From: Spirochaetaceae bacterium
GTDB taxonomy: Bacteria; Spirochaetota; Spirochaetia; WRBN01
Direction of reading: 5' to 3'
NCBI GenBank assembly: GCA_009784515.1
Contig: WRBN01000006.1
Coordinates: 1 to 36,583 of the forward strand
DNA: 36,583 bases
Positions within the stretch are counted from its first letter, which is position 1, and every line of letters starts with the position of its first letter. Position numbers and translations under genes: made by a program. The notes beneath the pieces were generated by a model. That model searched no databases. It was not told the origin of the DNA and saw nothing but the letters and a program-made list of their open reading frames with translations. Below are positions 15,013 through 21,422 of the stretch, piece after piece.

Positions 15013-15041
15013 ATTATAGCCTATTAAATCTCTTTAGGCAA
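15013..15041 (-). promoter_or_regulatory. Promoter of the mntA-hepT operon, leaderless
   Basis: Minus strand: TTGCCT (15036-15041), 17 bases, consensus TATAAT (15013-15018), 6 bases (AAAGTT), ATG. No Shine-Dalgarno. Confidence 0.65.
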
Positions 15042-15048
15042 CTTACGT

Positions 15049-15897
15049 TTACTTATAAATAGTGCAGCAATTACGGCCGTTTTCTTTGCTAAAATATAAA
15101 GCTTCGTCGGCACGTTCCATCAAGGTGTTTAAATTATGAAAGCGGTCTTTATCCCATAAAGCAATCCCTAAACTAACCGTTACTTGATAATATGTCGGCA
15201 AAGCCCGATATTGGTGCGAAGCCACTTTTAACCTAACTTTTTCGGCCGCAGCCAAGCTGGCGCTATAACCGGTGCAGGGCAGCATAGCTACAAATTCTTC
15301 GCCGCCATAACGCGCAAATAAATCGCTGCGCCTAAGGTTATCTTTACAAAGAGCCGCCAGCTCTTTTAGCACCTCATCACCCACGCTGTGGCCAAAGTTA
15401 TCGTTAATAGCTTTAAAAAAATCTATATCGATAAACATTAACGCCAGCTCACTGTCTTCACTAACGGTTTGTTTTAAAATTAATTTACCTTTACGCATAA
15501 AAGTGGCCCGATTATTTACTTTTGTAAGATAATCTAAGGTAATTAATCTTTTAATTTTACGGTTGTGCCGCTGAAACACATTGGCCAACTGGTCTAACTG
15601 GTGGCCAATATAATCTAACTCGCCGCTATTAGATAGATAAGTACGCGCCGAAAAATCGCCTTCTTTTAATTTAGATAAAGTAGTTAAAATACGATTAATT
15701 TTACGGTTTAAACTTTTACGTAAAGCTAAGATGGCCGAAAGATTGGCAAAAATGTTAATAATTAACGTGGCCATCAATAACCAAATAGCTGTGCGATAGC
15801 TACCCTGTAATAACATAGGAACAACTAAAATAATACTTAAAGTTGGTAATACCACCAAACCGTAAGGCAAAAATCTATAAAAATGGTCCTTTTTCAT
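15049..15897 (-). CDS. Membrane-bound diguanylate cyclase (GGDEF)
   Basis: 282 residues. Two transmembrane helices lie at about 11-31 and 37-59, and a HAMP-like linker (60-112) leads to a GGDEF domain (118-282). The active site is GGEEF (198-202), with the Mg-binding FIDIDFFKAIND upstream, and an inhibitory RxxD site (R189-D192) sits exactly five residues ahead. It should make cyclic di-GMP from two GTP, with product feedback. No periplasmic sensor domain is visible between the helices, so input may come from the membrane or the HAMP segment. A strong GGGGGAG ribosome-binding site precedes the start. The 161-base gap upstream holds no gene. Confidence 0.93.
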   Translation of the reverse strand: MKKDHFYRFLPYGLVVLPTLSIILVVPMLLQGSYRTAIWLLMATLIINIFANLSAILALRKSLNRKINRILTTLSKLKEGDFSARTYLSNSGELDYIGHQLDQLANVFQRHNRKIKRLITLDYLTKVNNRATFMRKGKLILKQTVSEDSELALMFIDIDFFKAINDNFGHSVGDEVLKELAALCKDNLRRSDLFARYGGEEFVAMLPCTGYSASLAAAEKVRLKVASHQYRALPTYYQVTVSLGIALWDKDRFHNLNTLMERADEALYFSKENGRNCCTIYK

Positions 15898-16058
15898 TAG
15901 CTTCTCCCCCTTTTAATAAGGTACTAAAGCTAAAGGGTTTTAAATAGTCTAGTCTTTTTACCCTAGCAAAAAATATCAAAACTTTCTCCTCAAGTGAAGA
16001 AATAATAACCCGTAATTGAGTAGTGGTAACTGAAAAGTTTGGCCTGTAGGTGTAACCC

Positions 16059-16433
16059 TTAACTATTATAAGCCAAAGCCAATTTATTAAAATTTTGGGT
16101 AAGGGCATATAAAGCTACAAAAATACCAAAAATTATGCCGCCCACCAAAGTAATAAGCACATAAGCCCCGCCGCTTTCGTTAATGGTAATATTGCGGCTG
16201 TCGCCATTTTCTTGCAGACGGTTGCCCAGTTCGTAAAGCCAAACAAGGCCGTATAAACCAAAGGTAACTAACCCTAGCAATAAAACCATTAGGCCGCCTT
16301 TAGTTGTTTTACCATCGCCGGCGCAAATAATATTAACATCATGCGCTATTTTATCGCTCCAATAAGCACTATATAGGCCAAGAGTAACCAGCATTAAAGC
16401 GGCATCTAGCCAAAAATTACGTTCGTTAATCAT
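16059..16433 (-). CDS. DUF4234 membrane protein
   Basis: 124 residues with three transmembrane segments (about 10-26, 48-67, 90-112). Two copies of the DUF4234 motif appear: LVTLGLYSAYWSDKIAHDVN (16-35) and LVTFGLYGLVWLYELGNRLQ (55-74), so the protein is built on an internal duplication. The family is small, common in host-associated bacteria and of unknown function. The promoter 16440-16468 is leaderless. It could be read through into the GGDEF gene 161 bases downstream, but that gene has its own ribosome-binding site. Confidence 0.8.
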   Translation of the reverse strand: MINERNFWLDAALMLVTLGLYSAYWSDKIAHDVNIICAGDGKTTKGGLMVLLLGLVTFGLYGLVWLYELGNRLQENGDSRNITINESGGAYVLITLVGGIIFGIFVALYALTQNFNKLALAYNS

Positions 16434-16439
16434 AGTTTT

Positions 16440-16468
16440 AGTTTAACTTGATATATTAAAGATGTCAA
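16440..16468 (-). promoter_or_regulatory. Promoter of the DUF4234 gene, leaderless
   Basis: Minus strand: perfect TTGACA (16463-16468), 17 bases, TAAACT (16440-16445), 6 bases (AAAACT), ATG. No Shine-Dalgarno. Confidence 0.65.
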
Positions 16469-16487
16469 GGGAAAATAGTTAAGATAT

Positions 16488-16535
16488 AACCACAAAAGAC
16501 ACAAAAATATTATTCTTTTCGCGTCTTTTGTGGTT
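16488..16535 (-). terminator. 13-bp inverted repeat after the membrane/coiled-coil gene
   Basis: AACCACAAAAGAC (16488-16500) and GTCTTTTGTGGTT (16523-16535) are perfect complements around a 22-base A/T-rich loop. It begins 21 bases past the stop of the gene at 16557 and probably ends that transcript, though no clean T-run follows. The sequence looks like a dispersed palindromic repeat rather than a minimal terminator. Confidence 0.5.
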
Positions 16536-16556
16536 AATTTGCCATTGCTTTGCCTG

Positions 16557-17408
16557 TTATATTAGCGGTTTTTCGTTATAGTCTTCAATTATTTCGTACA
16601 TATCATATTTTAAGCAATCGGCCAGCAGCTGTTTATCGTTTTTAGTTAAGTTATTGTACTCTAAAGCTTCTTTTAGTATACGGCTAATATGTCCGCTGCT
16701 GTAATAGGGGCTTTCACTCGCTTTGGGGTTTTCTTTAAGGCAGTTATTTTGCTTTTTACCTTCAACAAGGTGCTGGGTTAAACCGCTCTTATCTTTTTCT
16801 TTAATAAAAACCACTGGCATTTTTGGTGTGCGGCCATTTAAAGCCTCTCTCGCCGCAAGCTGAGCAGTTAGCCGCTCTTTTTCGGCTCTTTCCGCCGCTA
16901 ATTCGGTTTTTAAGCCGGTTACTTGGTTACGGGCTGCCGTTGCTTCTTCTTTAACAAGTTCTATTTGCCTTTTGGCCATTAAAACACCAATAAAACCACC
17001 GGTGTAGGTAGTGGCCGTATTAAACATAATCCCTATATCTACCCTTAACATTAAGTTTCTGGTAAAAAAAGCAAATATAAGAAGAAAAAAAGCGGGAACA
17101 CTTAATTTTAAAGGTACAAAAAGGGCGGTTAAAGCAAAAGGCAGCCAATAATAGCCGTTATTAGGGCTAATAACCCACATCCAAATTATGGCTACGGCGG
17201 CAGCTATAACCAGCCCAACGTTATAGTACCACTTAGGTAACCATAAATTACTTCGGTAAAGGCCAATAAGCACCAGTGATGTAAGCAACAAAGGAGCTGC
17301 TTCGCTGCCTACATAAACAAGGTTGCTAACAGAGAATATAATGGTTAAAACCAAACAAACTACATATAACCACAACAAAACATAATCGGCTGTGTTTTTA
17401 TTTTTCAT
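16557..17408 (-). CDS. Polytopic membrane protein with coiled coil, partner of the secreted peptides
   Basis: I do not recognise the family. Of 283 residues, about 1-145 form five or six transmembrane helices (near 9-31, 36-51, 62-81, 86-118 as one or two, 125-145). Residues 146-192 are a strong coiled coil rich in Ala, Glu, Lys and Arg (LKTELAAERAEKERLTAQLA). Residues 193-283 form a charged cytoplasmic tail ending in predicted helices (SGHISRILKEALEYNNL and KQLLADCLKYDMYEII). There is no kinase, GGDEF or HTH motif. It starts 12 bases after the stop of a 41-residue secreted peptide and lacks its own Shine-Dalgarno, which suggests coupling. A receptor, transporter or immunity role for those peptides is inferred from layout only. 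Confidence 0.78.
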   Translation of the reverse strand: MKNKNTADYVLLWLYVVCLVLTIIFSVSNLVYVGSEAAPLLLTSLVLIGLYRSNLWLPKWYYNVGLVIAAAVAIIWMWVISPNNGYYWLPFALTALFVPLKLSVPAFFLLIFAFFTRNLMLRVDIGIMFNTATTYTGGFIGVLMAKRQIELVKEEATAARNQVTGLKTELAAERAEKERLTAQLAAREALNGRTPKMPVVFIKEKDKSGLTQHLVEGKKQNNCLKENPKASESPYYSSGHISRILKEALEYNNLTKNDKQLLADCLKYDMYEIIEDYNEKPLI

Positions 17409-17420
17409 TATATTAATAGT

Positions 17421-17546
17421 TTACGGTCTTTTTTCACCCCATGGCCCAGTTGGATTGTCATTTCCGCTTTGAATAAAACGCGGCTCAGCGCTTAAAGTCC
17501 CAGCGGTTAATAAAGCCAACATTAAAATAGCAAGTAATTTTTTCAT
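17421..17546 (-). CDS. Secreted small peptide, copy 1 (41 aa)
   Basis: The ATG at 17546 has AAGGAAGG (17555-17562) eight bases upstream. Residues 1-20 are a textbook Sec signal: MKK, a hydrophobic core LLAILMLALL, then TAGTLSA. Predicted cleavage after A20 leaves a 21-residue peptide, EPRFIQ followed by SGNDNPTGPWGEKRP. It has no Cys and no double-glycine leader, so it is neither a lantibiotic nor a Bacteriocin_IIc type. The paralogue at 17664 shares the signal and EPRFIQ. The shared pattern G..NP.G.W..K..P is conserved while other residues vary. The membrane protein gene follows by 12 bases. Likely roles are an extracellular signal or a narrow-spectrum antimicrobial; neither is proven. Confidence 0.8.
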   Translation of the reverse strand: MKKLLAILMLALLTAGTLSAEPRFIQSGNDNPTGPWGEKRP

Positions 17547-17569
17547 AAATAAAACCTTCCTTTAAATAA

Positions 17570-17586
17570 ATAATATTTTATATTAT
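17570..17586. promoter_or_regulatory. Operator-like dyad at peptide promoter 1
   Basis: ATAATAT - TTT - ATATTAT, a perfect 7-bp inverted repeat that overlaps the -10 box (17582-17587). The identical dyad recurs at copy 2. Confidence 0.45.
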
Positions 17587-17608
17587 ACCTTTCGGCTATT
17601 ATTGACAA
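17582..17608 (-). promoter_or_regulatory. Promoter of peptide copy 1
   Basis: Minus strand: TTGTCA (17603-17608), 15 bases, TATAAT (17582-17587). A TAATAT two bases on would give 17-base spacing. Either way the leader carries the AAGGAAGG site. Confidence 0.55.
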
Positions 17609-17663
17609 AACTTTAGGTATAAAATAAAAAAAGTAACTACTAATTAAGTTTTAAAAAATTTAC

Positions 17664-17786
17664 TTATGGCTTTCCTGCCCACGCGCCTCCCGGATTATTA
17701 CCACCTCCTTGAATAAAACGCGGCTCAGCGCTTAAAGTTCCAGCGGTTAATAAAGCTAACATTAAAATAGCAAGTAATTTTTTCAT
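17664..17786 (-). CDS. Secreted small peptide, copy 2 (40 aa)
   Basis: The ATG at 17786 has AAGGAAGG (17795-17802) upstream. The 20-residue signal peptide is identical to that of copy 1. The predicted mature peptide is 20 residues, EPRFIQ then GGGNNPGGAWAGKP: more Gly, net positive, one residue shorter than copy 1. Conserved with copy 1 are EPRFIQ, the NP pair, the central Gly, the Trp, the Lys and the final Pro. Nucleotide changes are concentrated in the mature part, while the signal-coding and upstream bases are nearly unchanged. It is the first gene of the inferred unit peptide 2 - peptide 1 - membrane protein. A type I toxin is an alternative, but the polar C-terminus and cleavage site argue for export. 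Confidence 0.8.
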   Translation of the reverse strand: MKKLLAILMLALLTAGTLSAEPRFIQGGGNNPGGAWAGKP

Positions 17787-17809
17787 AAATAAAACCTTCC
17801 TTTAAATAA

Positions 17810-17826
17810 ATAATATTTTATATTAT
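17810..17826. promoter_or_regulatory. Operator-like dyad at peptide promoter 2
   Basis: The same ATAATAT - TTT - ATATTAT inverted repeat, 240 bases from the first copy, overlapping the -10 box. Confidence 0.45.
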
Positions 17827-17848
17827 ACCTTTCGGCCACTATTAACAA
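17822..17848 (-). promoter_or_regulatory. Promoter of peptide copy 2
   Basis: Minus strand: TTGTTA (17843-17848), 15 bases, TATAAT (17822-17827). The -35 differs from copy 1 by one base. The 187 bases from 17849 to 18035 hold no other gene that I can see. Confidence 0.5.
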
Positions 17849-18035
17849 AGCTTTAGGCATAAAATAAAAAAAGTAACTACCGGCTAATAGCCAAATATCA
17901 TAAACTTTAGGGATTGTTATGTTAAGTTATTTGCCGGCTACATCAGCTTTTAGCCTATAAAAATGGTTGCCAAAAAGCCATAAATAGGTAAAAATAAAAG
18001 TATATTATCCCACCATAAAAAAGGAGAAATTTATT

Positions 18036-18371
18036 ATGGAAAACAAAAATTTAGAGCAAGAATACCTATTGGAAGGCGCTGCAGAACTTGTGGAAGAGCC
18101 ACAAGCCTTATTGCAAATAACGGTAAGCGCCACAGCCGTTATGTACAAGGCAAACGAAACAACCGTAGAGTTTGCCGTTAATTCGCCCAGCAAATTAACG
18201 GTATGTTATTTTATTTTTAACCCCGAAGATGTAAACTTTACCCGCTTTAAGTTATCCCAAGCCGGCGCCTTTAAGCAGGCCTTTACAAGCGGCCACCACC
18301 ACATTGCTGTAGAGGCCGAAGACGAAGATGGCCGTACCGCTACTAAAACTTTTACTTTAAAGGTGCGTTAG
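18036..18371 (+). CDS. Small acidic protein with Ig-like beta domain (111 aa)
   Basis: The family is not recognised. An acidic N-terminal tail (residues 1-22, rich in Glu) leads to about 85 residues of alternating strands: LLQITVSATAVMY, TTVEFAVNSPSKLTVCYFIF, HHHIAVEAEDEDGRTATKTF and a terminal LKVR. The final TATKTFTLKV is typical of bacterial Ig-like or cadherin-like domains. There is no signal peptide or membrane segment, so it is cytoplasmic as written. AAGGAG (18021-18026) supports the ATG. A hairpin terminator follows. It is single-gene, divergent from the peptide cassette and convergent with the Smr gene. Confidence 0.75.
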   Translation: MENKNLEQEYLLEGAAELVEEPQALLQITVSATAVMYKANETTVEFAVNSPSKLTVCYFIFNPEDVNFTRFKLSQAGAFKQAFTSGHHHIAVEAEDEDGRTATKTFTLKVR

Positions 18372-18399
18372 TTTAAGGTAACTATTCACCTTAGACACC

Positions 18400-18456
18400 A
18401 AAACCCTATGAAATTCCCTTCGTCAGCGAAAGAAATTTAGTAGGGTTTCATTTTTC
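18400..18456 (+). terminator. Hairpin between the Ig-like and Smr genes
   Basis: AAACCCTA (18401-18408) pairs with TAGGGTTT (18441-18448), with inner AAATT/AATTT and TTCG/CGAA pairing, followed by CATTTTTC on the plus strand. It probably ends the 18036 transcript and may also serve the convergent Smr gene. Confidence 0.6.
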
Positions 18457-18458
18457 AA

Positions 18459-18848
18459 TTATTTAAGCACCGCCCAAGTGGCCCCGCTGCCGCCATCTTT
18501 CGGGCTGGCCCGGCCTATTTTACGCACTAATGGGCTAGCCTGTAAAGCCTCCAGCACCGCCTCCTTTAACACAGCCTTGTTACCCGGCGAGTGCAGCCCT
18601 TTACCATGCACAATCAGTACTTTTTCGCAGCCCTCGCGGCCGGCTTTTTGCAAAAAATTTTCCAACTGGTTTAAGGCAGAGCCGATGGTATCACCGTGTA
18701 AATCTAGCTTACGTTCTATGGTAAGGCCGTTAATTTTGCGGTTACGAGCTTTTAAAGCATTTTCTTGAGTTTCGTTATCAATTTTAATTATTTTTTTAGG
18801 AGGGTAAAGCTTTAAATACTGCTCCATTAAATTTGGCTCTTTATCCAT
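18459..18848 (-). CDS. Smr-domain protein
   Basis: 129 residues. The Smr domain runs from about residue 45 to the end, with LDLHG (48-52), VLIVHGKGLHS (77-87) and the C-terminal GGSGATWAVLK, the three signature blocks of stand-alone Smr proteins. Smr domains are found at the MutS2 C-terminus and in small proteins with DNA-nicking or RNA-cleaving activity; in MutS2 they take part in rescue of collided ribosomes. The N-terminal 40 residues are charged and probably flexible. AGGAG lies upstream. The start is 20 bases after the batD stop on the same strand, so the gene is likely the last of the bat operon transcript. Confidence 0.9.
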   Translation of the reverse strand: MDKEPNLMEQYLKLYPPKKIIKIDNETQENALKARNRKINGLTIERKLDLHGDTIGSALNQLENFLQKAGREGCEKVLIVHGKGLHSPGNKAVLKEAVLEALQASPLVRKIGRASPKDGGSGATWAVLK

Positions 18849-18867
18849 ATTTTTTCTCCTAAGCCGC

Positions 18868-20871
18868 TTAATGGCTTAAAAACATTAAGCCATCGTAGCC
18901 GGCCCAGCTTTCGCCGTTAATGGCATCACGCAAAAGCAGGTAATTACTGTAACGGGTAACCAAAGTAAAACTTTGCCCGGCACGGGCGGTGGTAAGTAAG
19001 CTGGCGCTGCTGCTGGGAATGTTAAACAGCTGCACTTCCTCCAGCACAATTACTCTATTATTAGGCAAATGGTTAGCATAAATAACATAACCGGTAGCTG
19101 CCAAAGCTAAAACAATAGCCAAACCGCTAAGCAAAAACCTATAACCCTTACTTTTAATAATTAATGTTAACCCGGCAAACAATAAAGCAAAGCTAACCAA
19201 CAAAGGAAAAAGCCAGCTTTGCCGCACAGTTAGCCTAATATTGGTAGTTAAATTTTGGCTTTGCTCAAAAGCCGTTAAAGTACCTGCAATGCGCTTGTTA
19301 AATGGGTTAAAACTATAAGCTTTATGTAAATAATAAACAACATAGCCACACTCGCCTAGCTGCTGATACATTAAAGCTTTATTATAGTTAATAGCCGCTT
19401 GGTTATGTTTAAATTGGCCTTCGGCTAAGGCATAAAAGGCAATAGCTTCGTGCCAAAAGCCGCTCTGTTTAGCCTCTGCCGCCCGGATTAAACTTTCGAT
19501 ATTAAGATTAGCTTTAAACGAAAACAATAACGGCATTACCATAAAAAAACTAAGCATTACTTTTTTTTGCGGCTTGGGTTTAAAAAATTGCCCCACCAGC
19601 AGCCCAGCTAATAAAATAAGTGGTAAAACATAAGGCCACACTCTAAAATCGCGCATAGCTAAAATTTCTTCTACACTCAGCACCGGCAGCAGGTTAGCCG
19701 CTTCGGGCTGAATATTAAAATAATTTATTAAGTTAGCCGGCTGTATTACTTGCCCGCTGGCGGTATCTAGCCAATTAAAGGGGGTTACCGCTAAGCTGGC
19801 CTCCCCGGCAGCGCTAGGGCGCAGCCTATACTCCACCCGTTTAAAACCGGCAAGGCCATGCCCCGTTACCCTTAACTCTTCGCTTGTGTTACTATCTATA
19901 ACCTCAAAACCATTAAGCTGCAAAGCCGGTAAAGTTAATCTATTAAAGTTGCCTTCGCCCTCCAGCAGTAAAACCACATTTAAAGTTGAGCCATAGGGAA
20001 TAGTATCACCTTGCCAAGCTTGGCCATTAAGCCAAATATGTGTACTTAAATTAAAGCGGCCTACGGCATTATGGCTAACTGCCGCCGGTAAGGCAAAAAT
20101 ATCGATGACGGCTGGAGGAGCCGTACGCACAGCACCGGCAATTACCGCACTCATAGCCGGTAAAGTTATCCGGCCGGCAGCCGTAGCATTTACCAACCAC
20201 GAACCAACGGGAATATGGTAATAAAGGCTACCATTAATTTGTTCGTAGGTAATACCACCAAAGGCTCCGGCCGGCGCCACCTGCAAGCCGGTTATGGCCG
20301 GTAAATTAACTGTAGGCAGCGGGCTAAGCTCGCGCAAATTACGGGCCTCTAACACTAAAGTAAAACTTTGCCCGGCATAAAGGCTATTAGGAATAGCCCG
20401 CCAAGCCAACGCAGGGCTGGGTGTACTGCCGGCAGGCGGAGCAGGGCTTACCGTAAAGGGAAAAGGATTACTCCACAATGTGCCTTGTGCCGTATCTAAC
20501 CTAACCGGAGCTATTTCGTAACTGCCGGCAGCGGCCCGCAGGATATAACTATATTCTACACTATCACCTAAAACCGGGTTAAAATTTACTCTTGCGGTGG
20601 GACCGCTTATGATGGTAAGGCCGCGCGGAAAAGCTAAAGCTGTAGCCACAAAGTTATCACTGATATTGTACATTACCGGAAAGATAAAACTTACCTGAAA
20701 ATTTTGCCCCGCCTGCGGATTAAGCGGGTAAATGGTTACCGCTACTTCGGGCAACTGACCGTAAGCAGGCAGCTTTAACAACAAAAAAAGCGCTACAAGG
20801 AACTGTTTAAAGTTAAGGGGTATTTTAGGCCGGCCGGTAAAGCCGGCTACCAGTCGTTTTCGTCTTGCCAC
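18868..20871 (-). CDS. batD: BatD-BatE fusion protein
   Basis: 667 residues. A signal peptide or anchor lies at about 19-38. The BatD periplasmic beta-domain modules span about 40-395 (PEVAVTIYPLNPQAGQNF and the repeated module starting AGQSFTLVLEARNL). A transmembrane helix is at 411-430. A second hydrophobic stretch (437-452) resembles a signal peptide, followed by a TPR-like helical region (455-540), two transmembrane helices (552-572, 578-599) and an SH3-like C-terminus (604-667). TPR plus two helices plus SH3 is the layout of Bacteroides BatE, so batD and batE appear fused. Bat proteins are envelope components linked to aerotolerance or envelope stress. The start overlaps batC by 25 bases. 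Confidence 0.82.
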   Translation of the reverse strand: MARRKRLVAGFTGRPKIPLNFKQFLVALFLLLKLPAYGQLPEVAVTIYPLNPQAGQNFQVSFIFPVMYNISDNFVATALAFPRGLTIISGPTARVNFNPVLGDSVEYSYILRAAAGSYEIAPVRLDTAQGTLWSNPFPFTVSPAPPAGSTPSPALAWRAIPNSLYAGQSFTLVLEARNLRELSPLPTVNLPAITGLQVAPAGAFGGITYEQINGSLYYHIPVGSWLVNATAAGRITLPAMSAVIAGAVRTAPPAVIDIFALPAAVSHNAVGRFNLSTHIWLNGQAWQGDTIPYGSTLNVVLLLEGEGNFNRLTLPALQLNGFEVIDSNTSEELRVTGHGLAGFKRVEYRLRPSAAGEASLAVTPFNWLDTASGQVIQPANLINYFNIQPEAANLLPVLSVEEILAMRDFRVWPYVLPLILLAGLLVGQFFKPKPQKKVMLSFFMVMPLLFSFKANLNIESLIRAAEAKQSGFWHEAIAFYALAEGQFKHNQAAINYNKALMYQQLGECGYVVYYLHKAYSFNPFNKRIAGTLTAFEQSQNLTTNIRLTVRQSWLFPLLVSFALLFAGLTLIIKSKGYRFLLSGLAIVLALAATGYVIYANHLPNNRVIVLEEVQLFNIPSSSASLLTTARAGQSFTLVTRYSNYLLLRDAINGESWAGYDGLMFLSH

Positions 20872-21422
20872 TGATAGTTACCTCCTTCACGCAACCAAAT
20901 ATGAGCCTCTTGCCGTCTTAAAAAATCGAGCATACGTTCTTGCTCCGAGCTTAAATCGTTACTGTTAGCCTCTCTTATTTCACCGGCTCTTTCGGCCCCC
21001 CGCTGGAAAAGGGCCAGCTCTAAATTTATTTTAGCATTAAAATCATTAGGGTTAGCCATTAAAGCAGCAATAAAACTGCTTACCGCTTCATCAAATTGTT
21101 CTAACCTAAAGTGCATTACTCCTTGATTAAACAGCGCCTTAGAACGTGTTTCGTAGTTATCACTGGTTTCCGCTAACCGCCACATCTCTAAGGCCGCTTC
21201 GGCTTCGCCTAAAGCATCGTAAACATTACCCAAATTAAAATAAATACGTTCGCTTTGCCGGTTAAACTCTAGGGCTCTAAAATAAGCGGCCACCGCTTCG
21301 TGGTAACGGCCTTGCTCAAAACGGTAGTTACCCGATAAAACCAAAAAAGCCGGAGCAACGGCGTTACAGCCCGAAAGCCAAGTTAAAGACAAAATTAAAA
21401 CGAGCCGTATAACCTTGACCAT
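20847..21422 (-). CDS. batC: BatC-like TPR lipoprotein
   Basis: 191 residues. The lipobox WLSGC gives acylated Cys19. Three TPR units follow: GNYRFEQGRYHEAVAAYFRA, IYFNLGNVYDALGEAEAALE and ALFNQGVMHFRLEQFDEAVS, then a helix and an acidic C-terminal tail ending near QDENDW. In Bat operons BatC is the TPR scaffold between the von Willebrand-domain proteins and BatD. The gene overlaps batB by 28 bases and batD by 25, indicating coupled expression. The family assignment rests on TPR content and operon position. Confidence 0.82.
   Translation of the reverse strand: MVKVIRLVLILSLTWLSGCNAVAPAFLVLSGNYRFEQGRYHEAVAAYFRALEFNRQSERIYFNLGNVYDALGEAEAALEMWRLAETSDNYETRSKALFNQGVMHFRLEQFDEAVSSFIAALMANPNDFNAKINLELALFQRGAERAGEIREANSNDLSSEQERMLDFLRRQEAHIWLREGGNYQWQDENDW

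Larger units (their letters stand above)
17401..17880. repeat. Tandem duplication, 2 x 240 bp, carrying two peptide genes
   Basis: 17401-17640 and 17641-17880 align at a constant 240-base offset. The last 170 bases of each unit (17471-17640 and 17711-17880: start of the mature peptide, signal peptide, ribosome-binding site and promoter) differ at only 7 positions. The first 70 bases (mature peptide end and 3' gap) have diverged strongly. Confidence 0.92.

Noticed and set aside
15898-16058. Possible cyclic di-GMP riboswitch upstream of the GGDEF gene (ACAGGCCAAAC resembles part of the motif)
   Set aside because: The tetraloop-receptor and the second conserved stem are missing.
15875-16108. 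77-codon minus-strand frame between the GGDEF and DUF4234 genes
   Set aside because: It overlaps both genes in another frame, has no ribosome-binding site and no recognisable sequence.
17421-17786. The two small peptides as type I toxins (short hydrophobic peptides in tandem)
   Set aside because: Not excluded, but each has a polar 20-21-residue C-terminal part after a signal-peptidase-like site and strong ribosome-binding sites, and no antisense promoter was found.
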